This document shows positions 44,073 through 56,719 of a stretch of 64,000 nt of DNA, one piece after another. Source of the stretch: Seriola aureovittata (lineage: Eukaryota; Chordata; Actinopteri; Carangiformes; Carangidae). The stretch is from positions 30,748,288 to 30,812,287 of the forward strand of contig NC_079367.1 in the NCBI RefSeq assembly GCF_021018895.1. The letters are read 5' to 3'. Below the pieces are notes generated by a model. The model did not search any database, had not been told where the DNA came from, and was given only the letters and a program-made list of their open reading frames with translations. Numbering within the stretch: position 1 is the first letter of the stretch; each line of letters opens with the position of its first letter. The position numbers and the translations under genes are program-made.

Positions 44073-45250
44073 GAACTTTAAATGATGCTGCGTTCAAGTC
44101 ACATCAGAAAGGTGGTATAATCTACAAAATGCAATGACTTGCTGACTGACGAAATACGACTGACTTCTCGTTGAAATTCAAGACTCATAGGAAAATACTT
44201 GTTTTGAAGAGGTAAAACCATAAGTAGCTGTTAAAAGTCCTCACTTGCGTTTCAGGTGCTTTCCTGTTACACTGAAACAACTTCTGGGTGCACTGCAAAA
44301 TATGCGTCCACACTCAGAAAACATGCGGACAGCGCTCTGTGCAAGCGCAACGAGTGCATATGTGTCTAGAAGTCAGTACATTAACACACACAAGCAGTCT
44401 GTATCACGCTGTGTTAAGATGGTGAGGTGTGTAAATGCACAGTGTGTATATGCATGTTTTTGGTGTGCATGTGAAGTTTTCATTGTGGTCAATTTGATGT
44501 GTATGTGCACACTTTCATGGTGTTTCACCCGAATTGGCCTCCCATAAATAAGCCTACTCTCACGTGCGCACACAAAAGTTTCTGGTGAGCACGTGATACT
44601 TTCACGTGCGCACGTGATACTTTCTCGTGCGCACGTGAAGGTTTCTCGTGCGCACGTGAAGGTTTCTCGTGAGCACGTGAAGGTTTCTGGTGCACACCAT
44701 AAACTAAAAGATTTTTTTTTTTGTAGGAATCAATTATTGTGGGACTAGATAATGTGTTCAGTGTTGTTCGATGTTGGTGACTTTGACCTATGTATCCCCA
44801 GACAGAAACACTGAGCCTAGGAAGCAAGGACGGGGTGCAACAATACAAAGTTAGAGCCTACAGGTGATGCTGCGGTGGAGGCGGGGCTTATTAGATGAAC
44901 AGTAGCACTGTTAGCAGCTACGTTAGCTATCATCTCAGCTCAGACACGGACGCAGCATGAACACTGAACAGTACAACAATGTCCTTTAATAGAAAACATC
45001 TCTTTAATGACTTGTTTTATATCTGACACCTGAAGCTGGAACTGAGCTGAGTGTGATTTTTATTACTAATGAGACAGTTCAGTGTGTTTCAACATCTGTT
45101 CTGTTTCATGTCACAGTCACATTCATTGATGTTACTGCAAAAGCGGTCTGTGTATCATCGGATAATCCGTAATTCATTTGTAATTTAAAAACGAGAAGAA
45201 CATAAATCTGTTATTTATTTTAAAATCAAAACAGTGTCAGAATAAAACAA
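44073..45250 (+). other. il1rap: Probable 3' UTR of isoform b and flank
   Basis: The first canonical AATAAA after the exon b stop that I found is at 45241-45246, about 1.17 kb downstream, so the 3' UTR could be long and would include the CACGTG array. An earlier non-canonical signal is possible. Confidence 0.35.
44565..44695 (+). repeat. 21-bp tandem repeat carrying seven CACGTG boxes
   Basis: Units of the type GCGCACGTGAAGGTTTCTC, about five copies. CACGTG occurs at 44571, 44590, 44603, 44611, 44632, 44653 and 44674. CACGTG is the palindromic E-box bound by bHLH factors such as USF, MYC/MAX and CLOCK, but no function is shown here. Confidence 0.85.
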
Positions 45251-45494
45251 AAAACAAAAGAACAATCAAAAATGCTGTCTGTTTTTGGCAACCCCTTTTA
45301 TCAGTATTTTGTTGGATTTTTAATTCTAAACTAAAAATAAAATCACATTGTCTGTTTGTTGTTTGTCTCCAAACAAAAAGCCAGAAGACCAAATCAAAAA
45401 ACAGTCCAATTTCAATTTGTGCAAATTCATTTCTCATATGGTAAAGACAATAGAACGGTGGACAGAGGATGAGGAAGTGAAGTGTAAAAAAGTT

Positions 45495-45517
45495 AAAAAA
45501 AAAAAAAAAAAAAAAAA
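45495..45517 (+). repeat. Poly-A run
   Basis: Twenty-three consecutive A. Confidence 0.9.
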
Positions 45518-47439
45518 GCCAAGAGGATGTAAAAGGGTAAGATTAAGCAAGCACAGGATCTATACCAGGGGAATGTTAGACGGTTGATATAAGACAGTTA
45601 AGTGTGATTGATTGACTGGTTTTTCACTTTTTCATTCTGACAATGAAAAGTTTTTTTCCGTTTTGGTTTTAAAACAAATGACAACTTTAAGATTTTTTCA
45701 TTTTTAAATTACAAATGAAACTCCCGCTGTTTGGTTGGTTATAGGTTTACACAGTTCAGTTTAATTCCCAGTAACTGAGACTAGACCAGTTTGCTGGTCT
45801 AATCTGACTAATCTGCTTGTGTAGGGTCCTGTTGAATGTTCTTTTTCTTTTGTTTTTTGTTTTTTGGTTTTTGAAAATTAATTTATGCATGTTAGTTCTG
45901 CCTCAGATAAGGTCCTGAAATGGACAGTGATGTAATAAGAGCCATTTCAACATGGTTCTTCTTAGGTTGCATGTATGACATAAAGATGCATTGATTTGAC
46001 CTGACGTCATTAAACCTTCATCCGAATTTAATTGCTGTTTAAATATGACACCAAAGTTGACTAAAATAAAATAAATGAATTAAACGTACTTAATGCTAAA
46101 TTAATATTCTGTTCACTTTACTAAATGATGATGATCATCATCATGGCTGCTAACAGAATGCTTCCAGATGATCTGTGCCTCACCTGGAAAGTAGAGGCAG
46201 TCGAGGGCAGAGACAAGTCTCACTTCCTGTCAGCTCAGATCCTGATTTAATAAACTGTTCTTCAGCTTGTACTTTTAATGATGTTATTCTGTATCACAGG
46301 ATAAACTATTATTATCAACCAGCTGTGATCAGCATGTCAGCAATTATGATGTGTGGTCATGTGGTCCACGTATGGACTGGATTTAATGAGTTTTACAACA
46401 TGAATATAAACAACCAATATTTCCACCCCTCCTCTCGAACTGATCTCACAGGTTACATTTTGGTCTGGTTCAAGAGGAGAGGGAAACCTGTGCCCCACAC
46501 ACACCCTCACACACACACAGTCACACACACACACTCACACACAGGTTGTTGGATTTTAAGTTGTAAATGTTTCAGCTGAACTCACCAAACAAACAACAAC
46601 ATGAAACTGTTGCAGTTTGGTGACGTCAGCAGCTCTGATCTCAGACAGGTGTTAGTGTCAGTCCTCATATCAGACTGATGCCTCATGTTAGTAAAACAAG
46701 TGTTGAACAATCAAACAGAGAAATCCATCAGAGCTGTGATTTCCCTCCTGACAGGGAAATATGTTTAAACACTGATGTTTGATAACTGGAAATGTTCAGG
46801 CATAAAACATACTGTAAAATATAAAAGCTAAAACTAAAGAACAGAGATCAGCACCATAAAAATCATTCACAGTTTACAGTCCCTTCACTTATTGATTGAT
46901 TTAATGACTGATTGATTCTACTTCTGCTTTTTAAATAGCTGGTGATGAAACTCTACACTTCATACGGACTGTGTTTCACAGTGAGAGGGAACAAATAAAG
47001 TGGCATGAACTGATTTATATGAAAACAGAGGAAATGCAGAGTTTATATTAACAGCAGATGAGAGGGCATCATTGTTGTCCAGGTGTTTAGATTTAAAGCA
47101 TGTGACATAAAGTATCCATCATTTAATTCTTAGCAGGAATCTTTGTTTTTAATCTAATGAAGGTAAAATAATCATTTTTTAATATTATTAACAGCAAATA
47201 AAACCACAAACCAAGGAGATGATTCACTAAGCCACAGGGAAAGTTTGTGCTCTTATATGAGTGATGCACTGAACACAAAGTGAAACAATATTGTCTATAA
47301 TTTGCAAAAGATTAAAGGACTGGTCACACAGTGTAGTTTAACTGGCAGACTGATGTGTGTCCCCATACCTGTATCCAAAATCAGAACTAGAATGCCTCAT
47401 GGTTGTCTGCCTCCGCCACTCAGGTTACATCCCTGTTTA

Positions 47440-47690
47440 TCCAGGGTCATATAGATTATTAACCATTTGTGTGCTTTATCAAATTTGATGAAATACCTTT
47501 AAAGCGTATGAGGAATATTGTGTTCACAAGGGCAAAACCACATTTTGTGAGGTCACTGTGACCTCGACCTTTGACCACCAAGTCGACCTTTGACCTTTGA
47601 GCATCTTCTCAGTGGCAAATTTGTTCTGTCAAGGTCTTATTGAGATGTTGTGTCCAAAAGAATGAGACAGATGGATGGACAAACTGAAAA
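47440..47690. repeat. Ancient teleost interspersed repeat fragment
   Basis: GTGACCTCGACCTTTGACC, CCAAGTCGACCTTTGACCTT and ATTGAGATGTTGTGTCCAAA are standard words of a common fish repeat, related to 34480-34620. Confidence 0.5.
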
Positions 47691-48021
47691 CTACACATCT
47701 CGGACTGTGGCTGTCACTCTTTATTATGCTCATCAGGCTTCAGTGGTGTGCACCTCACAGGAACTAGACATCTGAAAAAGTATCTTTATAAAAAAACTGA
47801 GGGGGAGACATGGACTGTGAAACTCCATGAATTTAATAATGATGTCAACCTTGTTTCATGACACAAACAAACCGCTGATAAATGTTTGATTCATTTTACA
47901 CCTAAAGCTTCAGACCTTTTCAAAATTATTTGTAGGTCAAACTGACTTTAGTTACAGTTATTGCTCTGTGCTCAGACCTGCTGTGAGATTTTATTTTTTG
48001 ATGAATAAAGATTTGATTTGA

Positions 48022-48075
48022 ACAAGAAACTTGTGCTACAGAAAATGGACCAGACTCAGTGAATAGCTCCCTAAG
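48022..48075 (+). repeat. 54-bp target-site duplication, left copy
   Basis: Identical over 54 bases to 52458-52511 (it starts ACAAGAAACTTG and ends GCTCCCTAAG). Bases beyond it on both sides differ, so it marks the junction of the retrotransposon. Confidence 0.93.
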
Positions 48076-48872
48076 CTTAACATGTCCTATGATAACTATT
48101 AATTTAGCTATACAGACTAATGAGCAGTGATAACTAACATGTCTTTGGGGTCATCAGGTGGGAACCTCCTTTCACCAGTGTTTCGTCTAGTTGGTCCCAC
48201 GACACCTCCAGGAGGCTAGACAGTGATCACTGGCGTCCCAGAGTCACTCCCCTAATGCCAGCCATCACTGCTCCTCACACCACGACTATTTTCTTTATCT
48301 TGCCTATGCTACCACAAACAACACCATCATCAACTCTGACAAAACACACTAGCAGATTCAGCAAACAAACTCCCCTAAACAGTTGGAGAAAGTGGCGGCC
48401 ATTTTGAATGAGGGAGGTAGAGTCAAGGAGAGGTGCCTTTTTGAGCTAAACTCTCCCCCCGCTGGATTAGACTGTGCTCTACCCCCCCCCACACCACTCT
48501 CCAACACCACACCATTCAACTCACCTAAAACAAACAAACTCACCTAAGCAGCCAAAGACACACTACTCTCAGTCACTTGAAAAAATATGAACACTACAAA
48601 CCAATAAGACCACCAAGACACAAGCAAACAATACAGGCCACCTCACCTGGACTAACCGCATGGTTTCAAAGAGGCTCACACAGGCCACACCCCCCACTCA
48701 AAGACACTTCCTCTTCCTGGATTTCTTCCTTGCTTCTCCTAAGAGTCTAAGTGCTCCCCCTGCTGGGCCCCCAGCTACCATTACTCCTTCTCATCCAAAT
48801 CCACTGACTTGATCTTGCTGCCTCATCTGACATGTCCTTTATTATTTTCCTCACACTCTGTCCACTTGCTCC

Positions 48873-49939
48873 TTACTCCCTTACCAAAGAGACAACAGAC
48901 CTTGCTACAAATCCTCTACATCCTACTTCCACTGGACAAATCCTAACTTTCCATCCTCGCTGCTCTGCTTCTGCCCCTAACTCTGCATACCTGAGCTTTT
49001 TCCTTTCATATGCTTCTTCAACTAAGGCCTCCCACGGAACAGTCAGCTCTATGAAATATACTTTCATTCTACTCCTAGACCACAAGACTATGTCAGGCCT
49101 TAGCTTTGTACTGGCTATTTCCTGGGGAACAACAAGCTTTCCTCCTAAATCTACCTGCATTTCCCAATCACAAGCACCTTCTAAGCTGCCTTGCCTTCTT
49201 GTTGTCTTACCAACTTTCTCTCCCTCTTGAACAAACTTGATTGCAACTCTCTTTATTTTAGGTCCTCCTAAATTTGCCTGCCTCCGTAACTCTTCAATTC
49301 CTGCAGCTAATCTTTTTAAAACCTGGTTATGTCGCCACGTATACCTGCCTTGCGACAGACTAACCTTACACCCTGACAGAATGTGCTTTAAAGTTGCAGT
49401 ACCTGAACACAATGAACATAGTGGGTCTCCATTTACCCAGAGTTTTAGGTTCTGGGGAGTTGGCAATACATCATAAGTTGCCCCTATCAAAAATCTAATA
49501 CTACTTTCCTCCATGCTCCAGAGTTCTTTCCAGCTAAGCTTTTTCTTGTCTACACCTTCCCAATTCACCCACTGTCCCTGCTTAGCCTGGGCCACTGCCT
49601 TTGCACCCCTTAATATTTCCTCCTGTCTACGAACCTGCTCCACGACTAGCTTTCTCTTCTCTTTGGGACCTGCTCTACTCCACACCGGCCAAGCCCCAAG
49701 CCTCCCCGGCCTATTTGGACATTACCCACAATCTCTGTATGCCTGAGCGTTGCTTCCGCCTCCTGCACTGCAATTCTTGGATTCCACTTTCTCCCCTTGA
49801 TTGGGTTTGGAACCACCTTACTAACTACCGCATCTTTACTCCCAGATAACAGGAGCTCTGTCCTAACCTTGGTACATTTAAACTCCTCCACTAGACTAGT
49901 TACTGGGAGCTGAAGTATGCCTTTCCCATACAGTGCCAC
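48873..49939 (-). pseudogene. Retrotransposon C-terminal part: CCHC knuckle and REL endonuclease
   Basis: Two overlapping frames: 49939-49646 (starting at the conserved ALYGKGILQLP segment) and 49685-48873, joined by a frameshift near 49.67 kb. The second has CSLCSGTATLKHILSGC (C-x2-C-x7-H-x4-C) and, further on, LRPDIVLW followed by FIELTVPWE. The last two are the PD...E core of the restriction-like endonuclease that nicks target DNA. The protein ends at a stop at 48873-48875. Confidence 0.88.
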
Positions 49940-50170
49940 CGTACTTAAACATCTAGGAACACCTAGCCACTTCCTAATGTAAGAGCTAACTACATTTCCA
50001 TTTTTTCTGCAGCAGATAATGGAATCTCATATACAGACAGTGGCCACATCAGCCTGGGAAATAACCCAAACTGCAGACACCACAGCTTCAACTTTCCTGG
50101 AAGCCCTGATTTATCTATTCTATCCAGTCCCTCAGCAACATCCTTCCGAAACTGCACTACCTGTTCTCCA

Positions 50171-51314
50171 TCATTCAGGTCTGAGTTTGTACCACCTACC
50201 TAGACTCTTTACAGATTTTTCCCTAATTATTGGAATTTCCTCTTTGTCTATTACAAACTTCCTATCACTTAACTTCCCTCTGCTTATTGAGATACTTCTA
50301 GACTTACTAGGCTTGATTTTCATACTAGCCCACTTTAAGTTTTTATTAAGTCTCTCAAGTACTCTTTTCATACATGGCACCGTTGTAGTTATCAACGTCA
50401 TGTCATCCATGTAGGCCCTAATTGGTGTAAGGCGCATCCCATCCTGCCGCCTCTCTCCACCTACAACCCACTTAGAAGCTCTAATGATTACCTCCATCGC
50501 CATTGTAAATGCCAATGGAGAAATCGTGCACCCTGCCATAATGCCTATTTCTAGCCTCTGCCATCCTGTTGTAAAGCCTGCTGTGCTTAAGCACAGCCTA
50601 ATATCTTGGAAATATGATTTTACTAAATTAACCACTACTCCAGGCACTTTAAAATATTCAAATGCCTCCCAAATAAGGCTATGTGGCACTGAACCAAACG
50701 CATTTGCTAAATCCAAAAATATGACATGCAAGTCTCTTTTCTCTGTCTTGGCTGCCTGAATCTGATGCCAAATCATGCTAGTGTGCTCTAAACACCCTGC
50801 GAAACCTGGTATTCCTGCCTTTTGTAGTATCAATTAAGCTATTCCTTTCTAAATAACTAATTAATCTCTGTGCGACTACGCTAAAGAAGATCTTTCCCTC
50901 TACATTTAGGAGAGAGATCATTCGAAACTGATTCAGGTCTGAGGATTCCTTCTCCTTTGGAATAAAAACACCTCCTGCCCTACGCCATGCTCTGGGAATA
51001 ACCTGTTTCTCCCAAACTATTCTTAATTGCCTCCACAAAAACTTTAGGATATCAGGTGCGCTTTTATAAACCCGGTAGGGGACTCCATTTGGCCCTGGGG
51101 CCGAAGAAGCCTTTGCACGCCTGACTACCTCCTCAACCTCCTTCCACCTGGGTGGTCTAATATCCATCTCATGATCTATATTTCCTAATGGCGGCATGTC
51201 AGGTGGAAGGCCTACTACTCTATTCTGCTCAAAATCTGAATACGTGATTCTTAGATATTTTTCTACTTCTAACTTTGTTGCCTTAAGCTGCCCTCCCTTT
51301 TCCTGGTTAAACAA
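50171..51314 (-). pseudogene. Retrotransposon reverse transcriptase part
   Basis: The frame from 51314 carries SSAPGPNGVPYRVYK and IPKEKES...FRMISLLN, the first RT blocks, then shifts frame near 50.82 kb. The frame 50833-50171 carries GCLEHTSMIWHQI, IFLDLANAFGSVPH, GIMAGCTISPLAF and the catalytic RAYMDDMTLI, ending near SLGRWY where another frameshift (about 50.18 kb) occurs. A fourth lies near 50.0 kb. Catalytic Asp residues are still present, so the damage is recent to moderate. Confidence 0.9.
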
Positions 51315-52220
51315 TCATTTAACAAACTTGAAAGGGTCCCTATAAAACGCTGTCCTTACATACTCTTTATTCTTTCTCTTTTTCCTAAGATATTCAGCCC
51401 TTCTAAGTACTGCTAGTCTGCCTCTCAAATCTTCTTGCAACACATTAATTCCCCCCCTTTCTTCCTCTGTTGCCCTTTTCCACTGCTTTCTTAATTGTCT
51501 TCTTTCCTTAACTAATTTCTCCATTTCCCTTTGCCGTCTGGACTTAACTAACTGTGCTCTTTCAACCCTCTTTCTGTCTTGCACCCCAAATCTTTCTGCA
51601 CCATAGGAGTAAATTATATCCCCCATCTTCTCTAGTCTATCGCTTGCATTTCCTCTTAGTCTGCTTAAAATTGCTGACAAATCTCTATTGACTGACTCCC
51701 ATTCTTTCTTGCTATTTGCCCTCGGCCATTTTACTCTAGTTTTCTGCTCCATATTTCTCTCCTTGACTGGCCTATTCACCTCAGTCTCAGCTGCATCCCC
51801 TCTTGTACTCTCCTCTTCCTCCTCTGTAGCTGTGTTATTGATATCCTTCGAACTGTGGTTTTCTACCTGTTGCTGGACTTCATCCGACTTATTCGATTGA
51901 CTTCTTAAAAAGTATCGATCGATGCGGCCACACTGCCTTTCCTTTGCAACACATCTCTTTCTTCCCTGATGCATTCTAAGGCCCCTAACTGACGTAACTT
52001 TCTGCCAGCCACAAGGACAAATCTGGAGCTTATTTCCCTCTAGCCTAACATTTTTATTCTCTCCAGCTACGCTCACGTCACCCTGAGAACTATTCTGCCC
52101 AGCTCTAGTCCTAGAGAATAGGTCCGTGCCCCTATCCCTCACTGAGTCGCATATCCAGCTCATAGTCATGTCCGTTCCAGTGTCCGTTGCCGTATAGTCT
52201 GCCTGTGAGTCATCTTCCAC
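51315..52220 (-). pseudogene. Retrotransposon N-terminal part with zinc finger
   Basis: A frame of 301 codons starting METDDS-like (MEDDSQADYT). At about residues 67-92 it has ICPCGWQKVTSVRGLRMHQG followed by RKRC, the C-x-C...H...C finger used by REL-endonuclease elements for DNA binding. A basic coiled region (RRQREMEKLVKERRQLRKQW) follows. It ends at TGA (51317-51315) and the same frame continues straight into the RT part, so this stop looks like a point mutation inside one long ORF. Confidence 0.85.
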
Positions 52221-52457
52221 CCCTGCTCTCGCTGACCCTTGGGGTATTTTCCTTATATTAGACGTAGCTTACGTTGGCTGTGACAAAGATGCTAGGCCTC
52301 GCCACTGCTACCATGGATTGCTAGCCCATGGCAGCACCCTTGGGGTCTTTGCCTCCTGTCAGCTGTCTATCCAGGCTGTCACATGGTCTTTCCCTTGTTG
52401 TCAGCTGCCCTATTCACAGCAGTCACTAGCTAGGCTAGCTTTGAATTTAAGGTAAAC

Positions 52458-52511
52458 ACAAGAAACTTGTGCTACAGAAAATGGACCAGACTCAGTGAAT
52501 AGCTCCCTAAG
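52458..52511 (+). repeat. 54-bp target-site duplication, right copy
   Basis: Second copy of 48022-48075, no mismatch seen. Confidence 0.93.
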
Positions 52512-53853
52512 TCCTGTCAGTTTAATCCTCAGTCCTCTCTCATATCTTTCCTCCATCTCATGATCTTTTCATGTAACGTAAAGAGCTGTTTGGATAAGAT
52601 GAATTCTGGGAAGTGTAGGAAATGACAAAGTCAGCTGATTCAAGTCAGTTGACGCCCTATTAAATGTTGTTGTCTATCTGTGAGTTTGTGGTTTTGGGGG
52701 AATGGGGATGAAACTCTGTTGCCAGTGAAATTCAGTTCCAGTTTTTTTGATGCAGGCCTTTCATCTCCTCCCTCATTTTCCAGTACGAATAAAAAACACT
52801 GTTCCCAAGTGTGTCTCACAGTTTACTGCAACATCAGGTCACACACATGCCTTCTGTCCTGACACCTGTTTACTGATGTTAGTTCATACTTCATATTAAA
52901 ACATGTGGCTGAGGTTGTGTTCATGTTCAAGCTGCAGACAGGAAATTAGAGATGTTTTTATTGCTTTATTGTGGAACTCTCTGAGGTGACACTTCCTGTT
53001 ATAGGTTGTGGTGGACGTTTGATATCACTCTCAGCTGATCCCTGCTCCTGGTTCACTGACTGACTTAATGTCAGTAAAAAACTGCTTCACTGGAGTTAAC
53101 TACAGAATAAGTCAGAGTCAGAGGAGTTTTATTTAGTGGATCAGCAGGTGTCACTGTTCACCATTGAACCTGCACCACCCTGAGTGTGTGTGTGCTCTGT
53201 GTTTGTGTCCTTGTGAGGACCAGTGTGAGTATATGTTTAGAGACTGAGGACATTTTTGATTAGTGTCAGGGATACTTCACTTTAGTTTAATTCATTTATT
53301 TTCACTCAGTAATTTAAACCTGCATTTCTCACATTAAATTAAGCTTGATTTCATACCCAGAACAATGGACAGCTTTTCATAAAATGACCTTATCATACTC
53401 AAGATTCAGTGGATTTATTTATCACATACACAAACAATATGTTCAGGGAAATAATATTACTTAGAAGTCCAGTAAAAATAAGAGGAATAAGAATTAGAAA
53501 AAGCAATATGAAGGATAAAATTAAAAAAATATATATAAGTGGGCTATAAAAAGGCTTATACTGTATATCAGGTGTTGATGGACTGCATCTTTTCACTAAT
53601 TAAAAAAATCTAAAATGTACAAACATCACAGTTTTGATTGATACTATACAATAAAATGTTCAAGGGCAAATATGTAAATGTACAGGTCTATGCGAAAGAG
53701 TCGGCGAATGTACTAGATAAGTCCAAGGATGTTCAGAGGTCAGAGTTCATCATCCTCAAGTCTGAAGTCTGAGAGGTGTTATGGGGAGTATATCTCCCTC
53801 TTTTGTTGGTGACAGTAAAACTACAAGTTACAGGTAGTCAGTAAAAAGTGTCT
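52512..53853. other. Intergenic DNA
   Basis: No gene or defined repeat recognised; AT-rich with short frames lacking domains. Confidence 0.45.
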
Positions 53854-54059
53854 GAACTGGGGCACCTCGGTCGGCTCGCCTGGTAGAGCATGTACTATTA
53901 GGACTTGATCCTTGCTGCAGCAGCCTGGGCTCGAATCTGACCTTCAGCCCTTTGCTGCATGTCATCCCCCCTCTCTCTCACCCGCAACCTTCCTGTCTCT
54001 CTCTCACTGCTGCTCTAATAAAGGCATAACCCCCTCAAAAAATATTTTTTAAAGTGTCT
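53845..54059 (+). mobile_element. Full-length tRNA-derived SINE with target duplication
   Basis: Starts with GGGGCACCTCGGTCGGCTCG and an A-box-like GGCTCGCCTGGTAGAGC, has a B-box-like GGGCTCGAATCTG, then the tail CCCTTTGCTGCATGTCATCC, AATAAAGGCATAACCCCC and an A-rich end. Flanked by AAAGTGTCT at 53845-53853 and 54051-54059. The head differs from that of the SINE at 15687 while the tail is shared. Confidence 0.82.
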
Positions 54060-56070
54060 AAGCTTAGGATAGGGACATGAAAGTTTTGAAGGTCCAGTAA
54101 GTGTGTTTGCTGCCAGAAAAGGAATAAAGTGATTCTACTTAAAACACCTCATCATTCTTCAGCAGTGTGGTCTGGACTGAAAGCTCCTTACCAGCTAAGT
54201 AATGAGCGAGGATAAACAACCTGAGCGCCCCCCCAACTACAGTTCGGAGCTTAACGGCATGACGGAGGTAACGTATAAATCCTGCAGAGTGGGGAGTGGA
54301 GATCTAATGCGACACCTGTAGGGCCTGAAGAAGTTTTCACTGCACAGCAAAAGTAGAAGATCTTGATGCCCAGATAGAATTCCTCACACTGTCTGAAGTG
54401 TTCAAAAATATTTTGTGTGTGGACGATATCATTGTGTGGACGACATCATTACAAGTCCAGTGTCCCCTCTCTTCTAGCTCTGTGTTTGGTCTCCACCAGC
54501 TGCTCTCTGACTGAGTCTGTCTGCTCAGCAGGTAAAGACGAGCGCTGATGACCCTCGTAGGTTCATCACTAAAACTGTGTCTTTAGAATAACCCTGTATG
54601 AAGGGAACTCGTACAAACTGAAGTGGTAATAAATAATCTTTATTGCTTGACTGATGTTTAAAAGCGCGTGATCAATCTCCTTGTTTATCTACAGCATCAG
54701 TCCTCCAAATTATCATGACAACCAGCAGTTACTATCTCCACTCTCAGACTATGGCCATAACAATCAGTTAAACCTGGTCACTTCTCAGAGCTGAAGCCTC
54801 TCACTGACCATCAGTCTCTTTTATTGTTGTGGAGAAGAAGATGAGCAGCAGGTTAACGACATCTCCATCATCACTGAGGGAGGGGGGAGGAGGAAGAGAA
54901 ACAAGACCAGGTCCAGACCTAGTACAAGAGTGTGCTGTGATGTCTCTAAAATGAGTCCGACCTCATGCTTGCGGATCAGTGCTGGAGTTTACGTAGATTA
55001 TACATTATGCTACATCACTGCATCCTTCTGCTTCTGGCTTTAATCATCCATTACACAATCTTGTAATTAATTTAAAAAACCTGAATATCCATTTTCTCCC
55101 CAACCTCCAGCACATCTTTAACCCTGTTCTCCTCTCGTCCTGGTCTCTGCAGACCTGTTATCATGCTCCCTCTCTCCTCTTCATTCTTCCAACATGAAAT
55201 CAGGATGTCAACACTGCAACACAAGATACCAGGGGCCAGATGCATAGATGATGTGTACACACAAAAACCATGCAGACGCCATTTCCTGCAAATAAATGTG
55301 AACACACGGTTTCCAAAGTGATCCAAGTTACAGAGAAAATACTAAATAAGCAGAGACACATAATTTAACATAAAATGAAATAACCAACTTCACAGAGCTT
55401 CCCAATACATGAAGTTGAGAGTAAAACAGGACTTTACATTAGAGTGAAAGTAAACTGATGCATGTTTTTCCCTCACTTTCACAATCAGTGAACTTCTTCT
55501 TCCTCGTCTTTCTTCCCTGTCTGATAACTTGTGGCACAGACAGTGTTTTTATAACTGATGGATTAAAGGAGTGTCTTCATCCATTTATGGTTAATTGTGG
55601 GAGTGGAAATGAGGTTTGTGCACATGCGCCCAATTTCTCCATGAGTGAGAGTTATAAAGCAGAACCATGCGAACGCACAGCTTTTTAAATCTGATGAAAA
55701 GAATGTGTATGAATATTTCTGGTTTTGTGCGTCATATAGTTTTAGTCATGAATCTACACAGAGCTCTATGCATCTGACTCCAGGTGTGTCCTGTTAAAGG
55801 TGCATTTAGTAATATTTTACCACCTCTTTGACATGAATCTATCAACAGGCCTCACATGTTGTGTCACTCCTCTGTGACTGTTGAAGTTTAAACAGGACAA
55901 GTGTTTTGGTTTTAAAATCTAAAATCTCCCAGGACCTCTGAACTATCCACAGCGCCCTCAAAGTCAGTGTCATTTCAGGGTTCCTCCATCATTACACTGT
56001 TTATCCTATTTATTTTAAAACCTGGGCTGAGGCTGCACCTGCACACATGACAGACAGAGACAGGACACAG
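54060..56070. other. Intergenic DNA
   Basis: No supported exon. The frames at 55072-55326 (-) and 55458-55688 (+) have no recognisable domain or splice context. Confidence 0.45.
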
Positions 56071-56240
56071 TGTCCTAGGGTTGTGGTGGGCTGCCTTCAT
56101 CTTGATCATTTGAGCTGTCTTCAGTTAGTCTTTTTTATTGTCTTGACGTTCAATAAAATCCAACATGTTCAATATTATCATAAGTTTATAGCCTTGACTG
56201 ATGCAGATATTGACGTCAATTGCTTCTCCAGCACCAAACT
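56071..56240 (+). repeat. Dispersed repeat pair, copy 1
   Basis: Matches 62134-62300 in the same orientation: GGTTGTGGTGGGCTGCCTTC, GAGCTGTCTTCAGTTAGTC, CAACATGTTCAATATTATCA and CTTCTCCAGCACCAAAC occur in order in both, with scattered substitutions. Confidence 0.8.
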
Positions 56241-56667
56241 GGTGTTTGTTTTCATAGTGTAGCGTACATACGTGGCCTGGCATCAGTCACAAGCCATTAA
56301 GGAAGTTCATTATAAGGACATGCAGAGTTACGGACCCACAATTGACACTTTGCGACTCTTTCCACCATCAAACTATCAGATTGATAGGAAACAGAGACAA
56401 AGGACCTTTCTCTCACAAACAGACCATGCTTTTACCATGTCCGAACGACACAGAACCAGACCAAAGGTCAAAGGGTCAGCTCCAGAGGATCAACCAATGG
56501 ACACCAGGCAACTGGAGAATATAGGCAAAATCTCCAGTTTGTAACAATAAGACTCTGTCGAATGATATTTGATTGTTTCTTGTATAGGACAAGTAACAAC
56601 AAAAGGACTGATTAACACTAAGGTGTGAATCCTGGCCTGTCTGTACCATGCATGAACACACACACAC

Positions 56668-56719
<52 letters not shown>

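Larger units (their letters stand above)
45251..48021. other. Intergenic DNA
   Basis: No gene recognised. Holds a poly-A run (45495-45517), a small CA-rich stretch (46494-46543) and an ancient fish repeat fragment at 47440-47690. Confidence 0.5.
48076..52457 (-). mobile_element. Full-length, inactivated REL-endonuclease non-LTR retrotransposon
   Basis: A 4.38-kb insertion read on the - strand between 54-bp direct repeats. It has a 5' leader (52221-52457), one long coding region (52220 to 48873) and a 3' UTR (48872-48076). The coding order is an N-terminal CCHC/C2H2-type finger, reverse transcriptase with YMDD, then a C-terminal Cys-Cys-His-Cys knuckle and a restriction-like endonuclease motif. 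This architecture belongs to the R2/NeSL/HERO/R4 group, not the apurinic-endonuclease LINEs. I do not assign the clade. One nonsense codon and four frameshifts make it non-autonomous now. Confidence 0.9.

Noticed and set aside
48832..51900. Several + strand ORFs of 70-132 codons
   Set aside because: Shadows of the retrotransposon coding region, which is clearly on the - strand.
56272..56544. 90-codon ORF as a gene
   Set aside because: Polar composition without any domain, overlapped by another open frame, in repeat-rich DNA.
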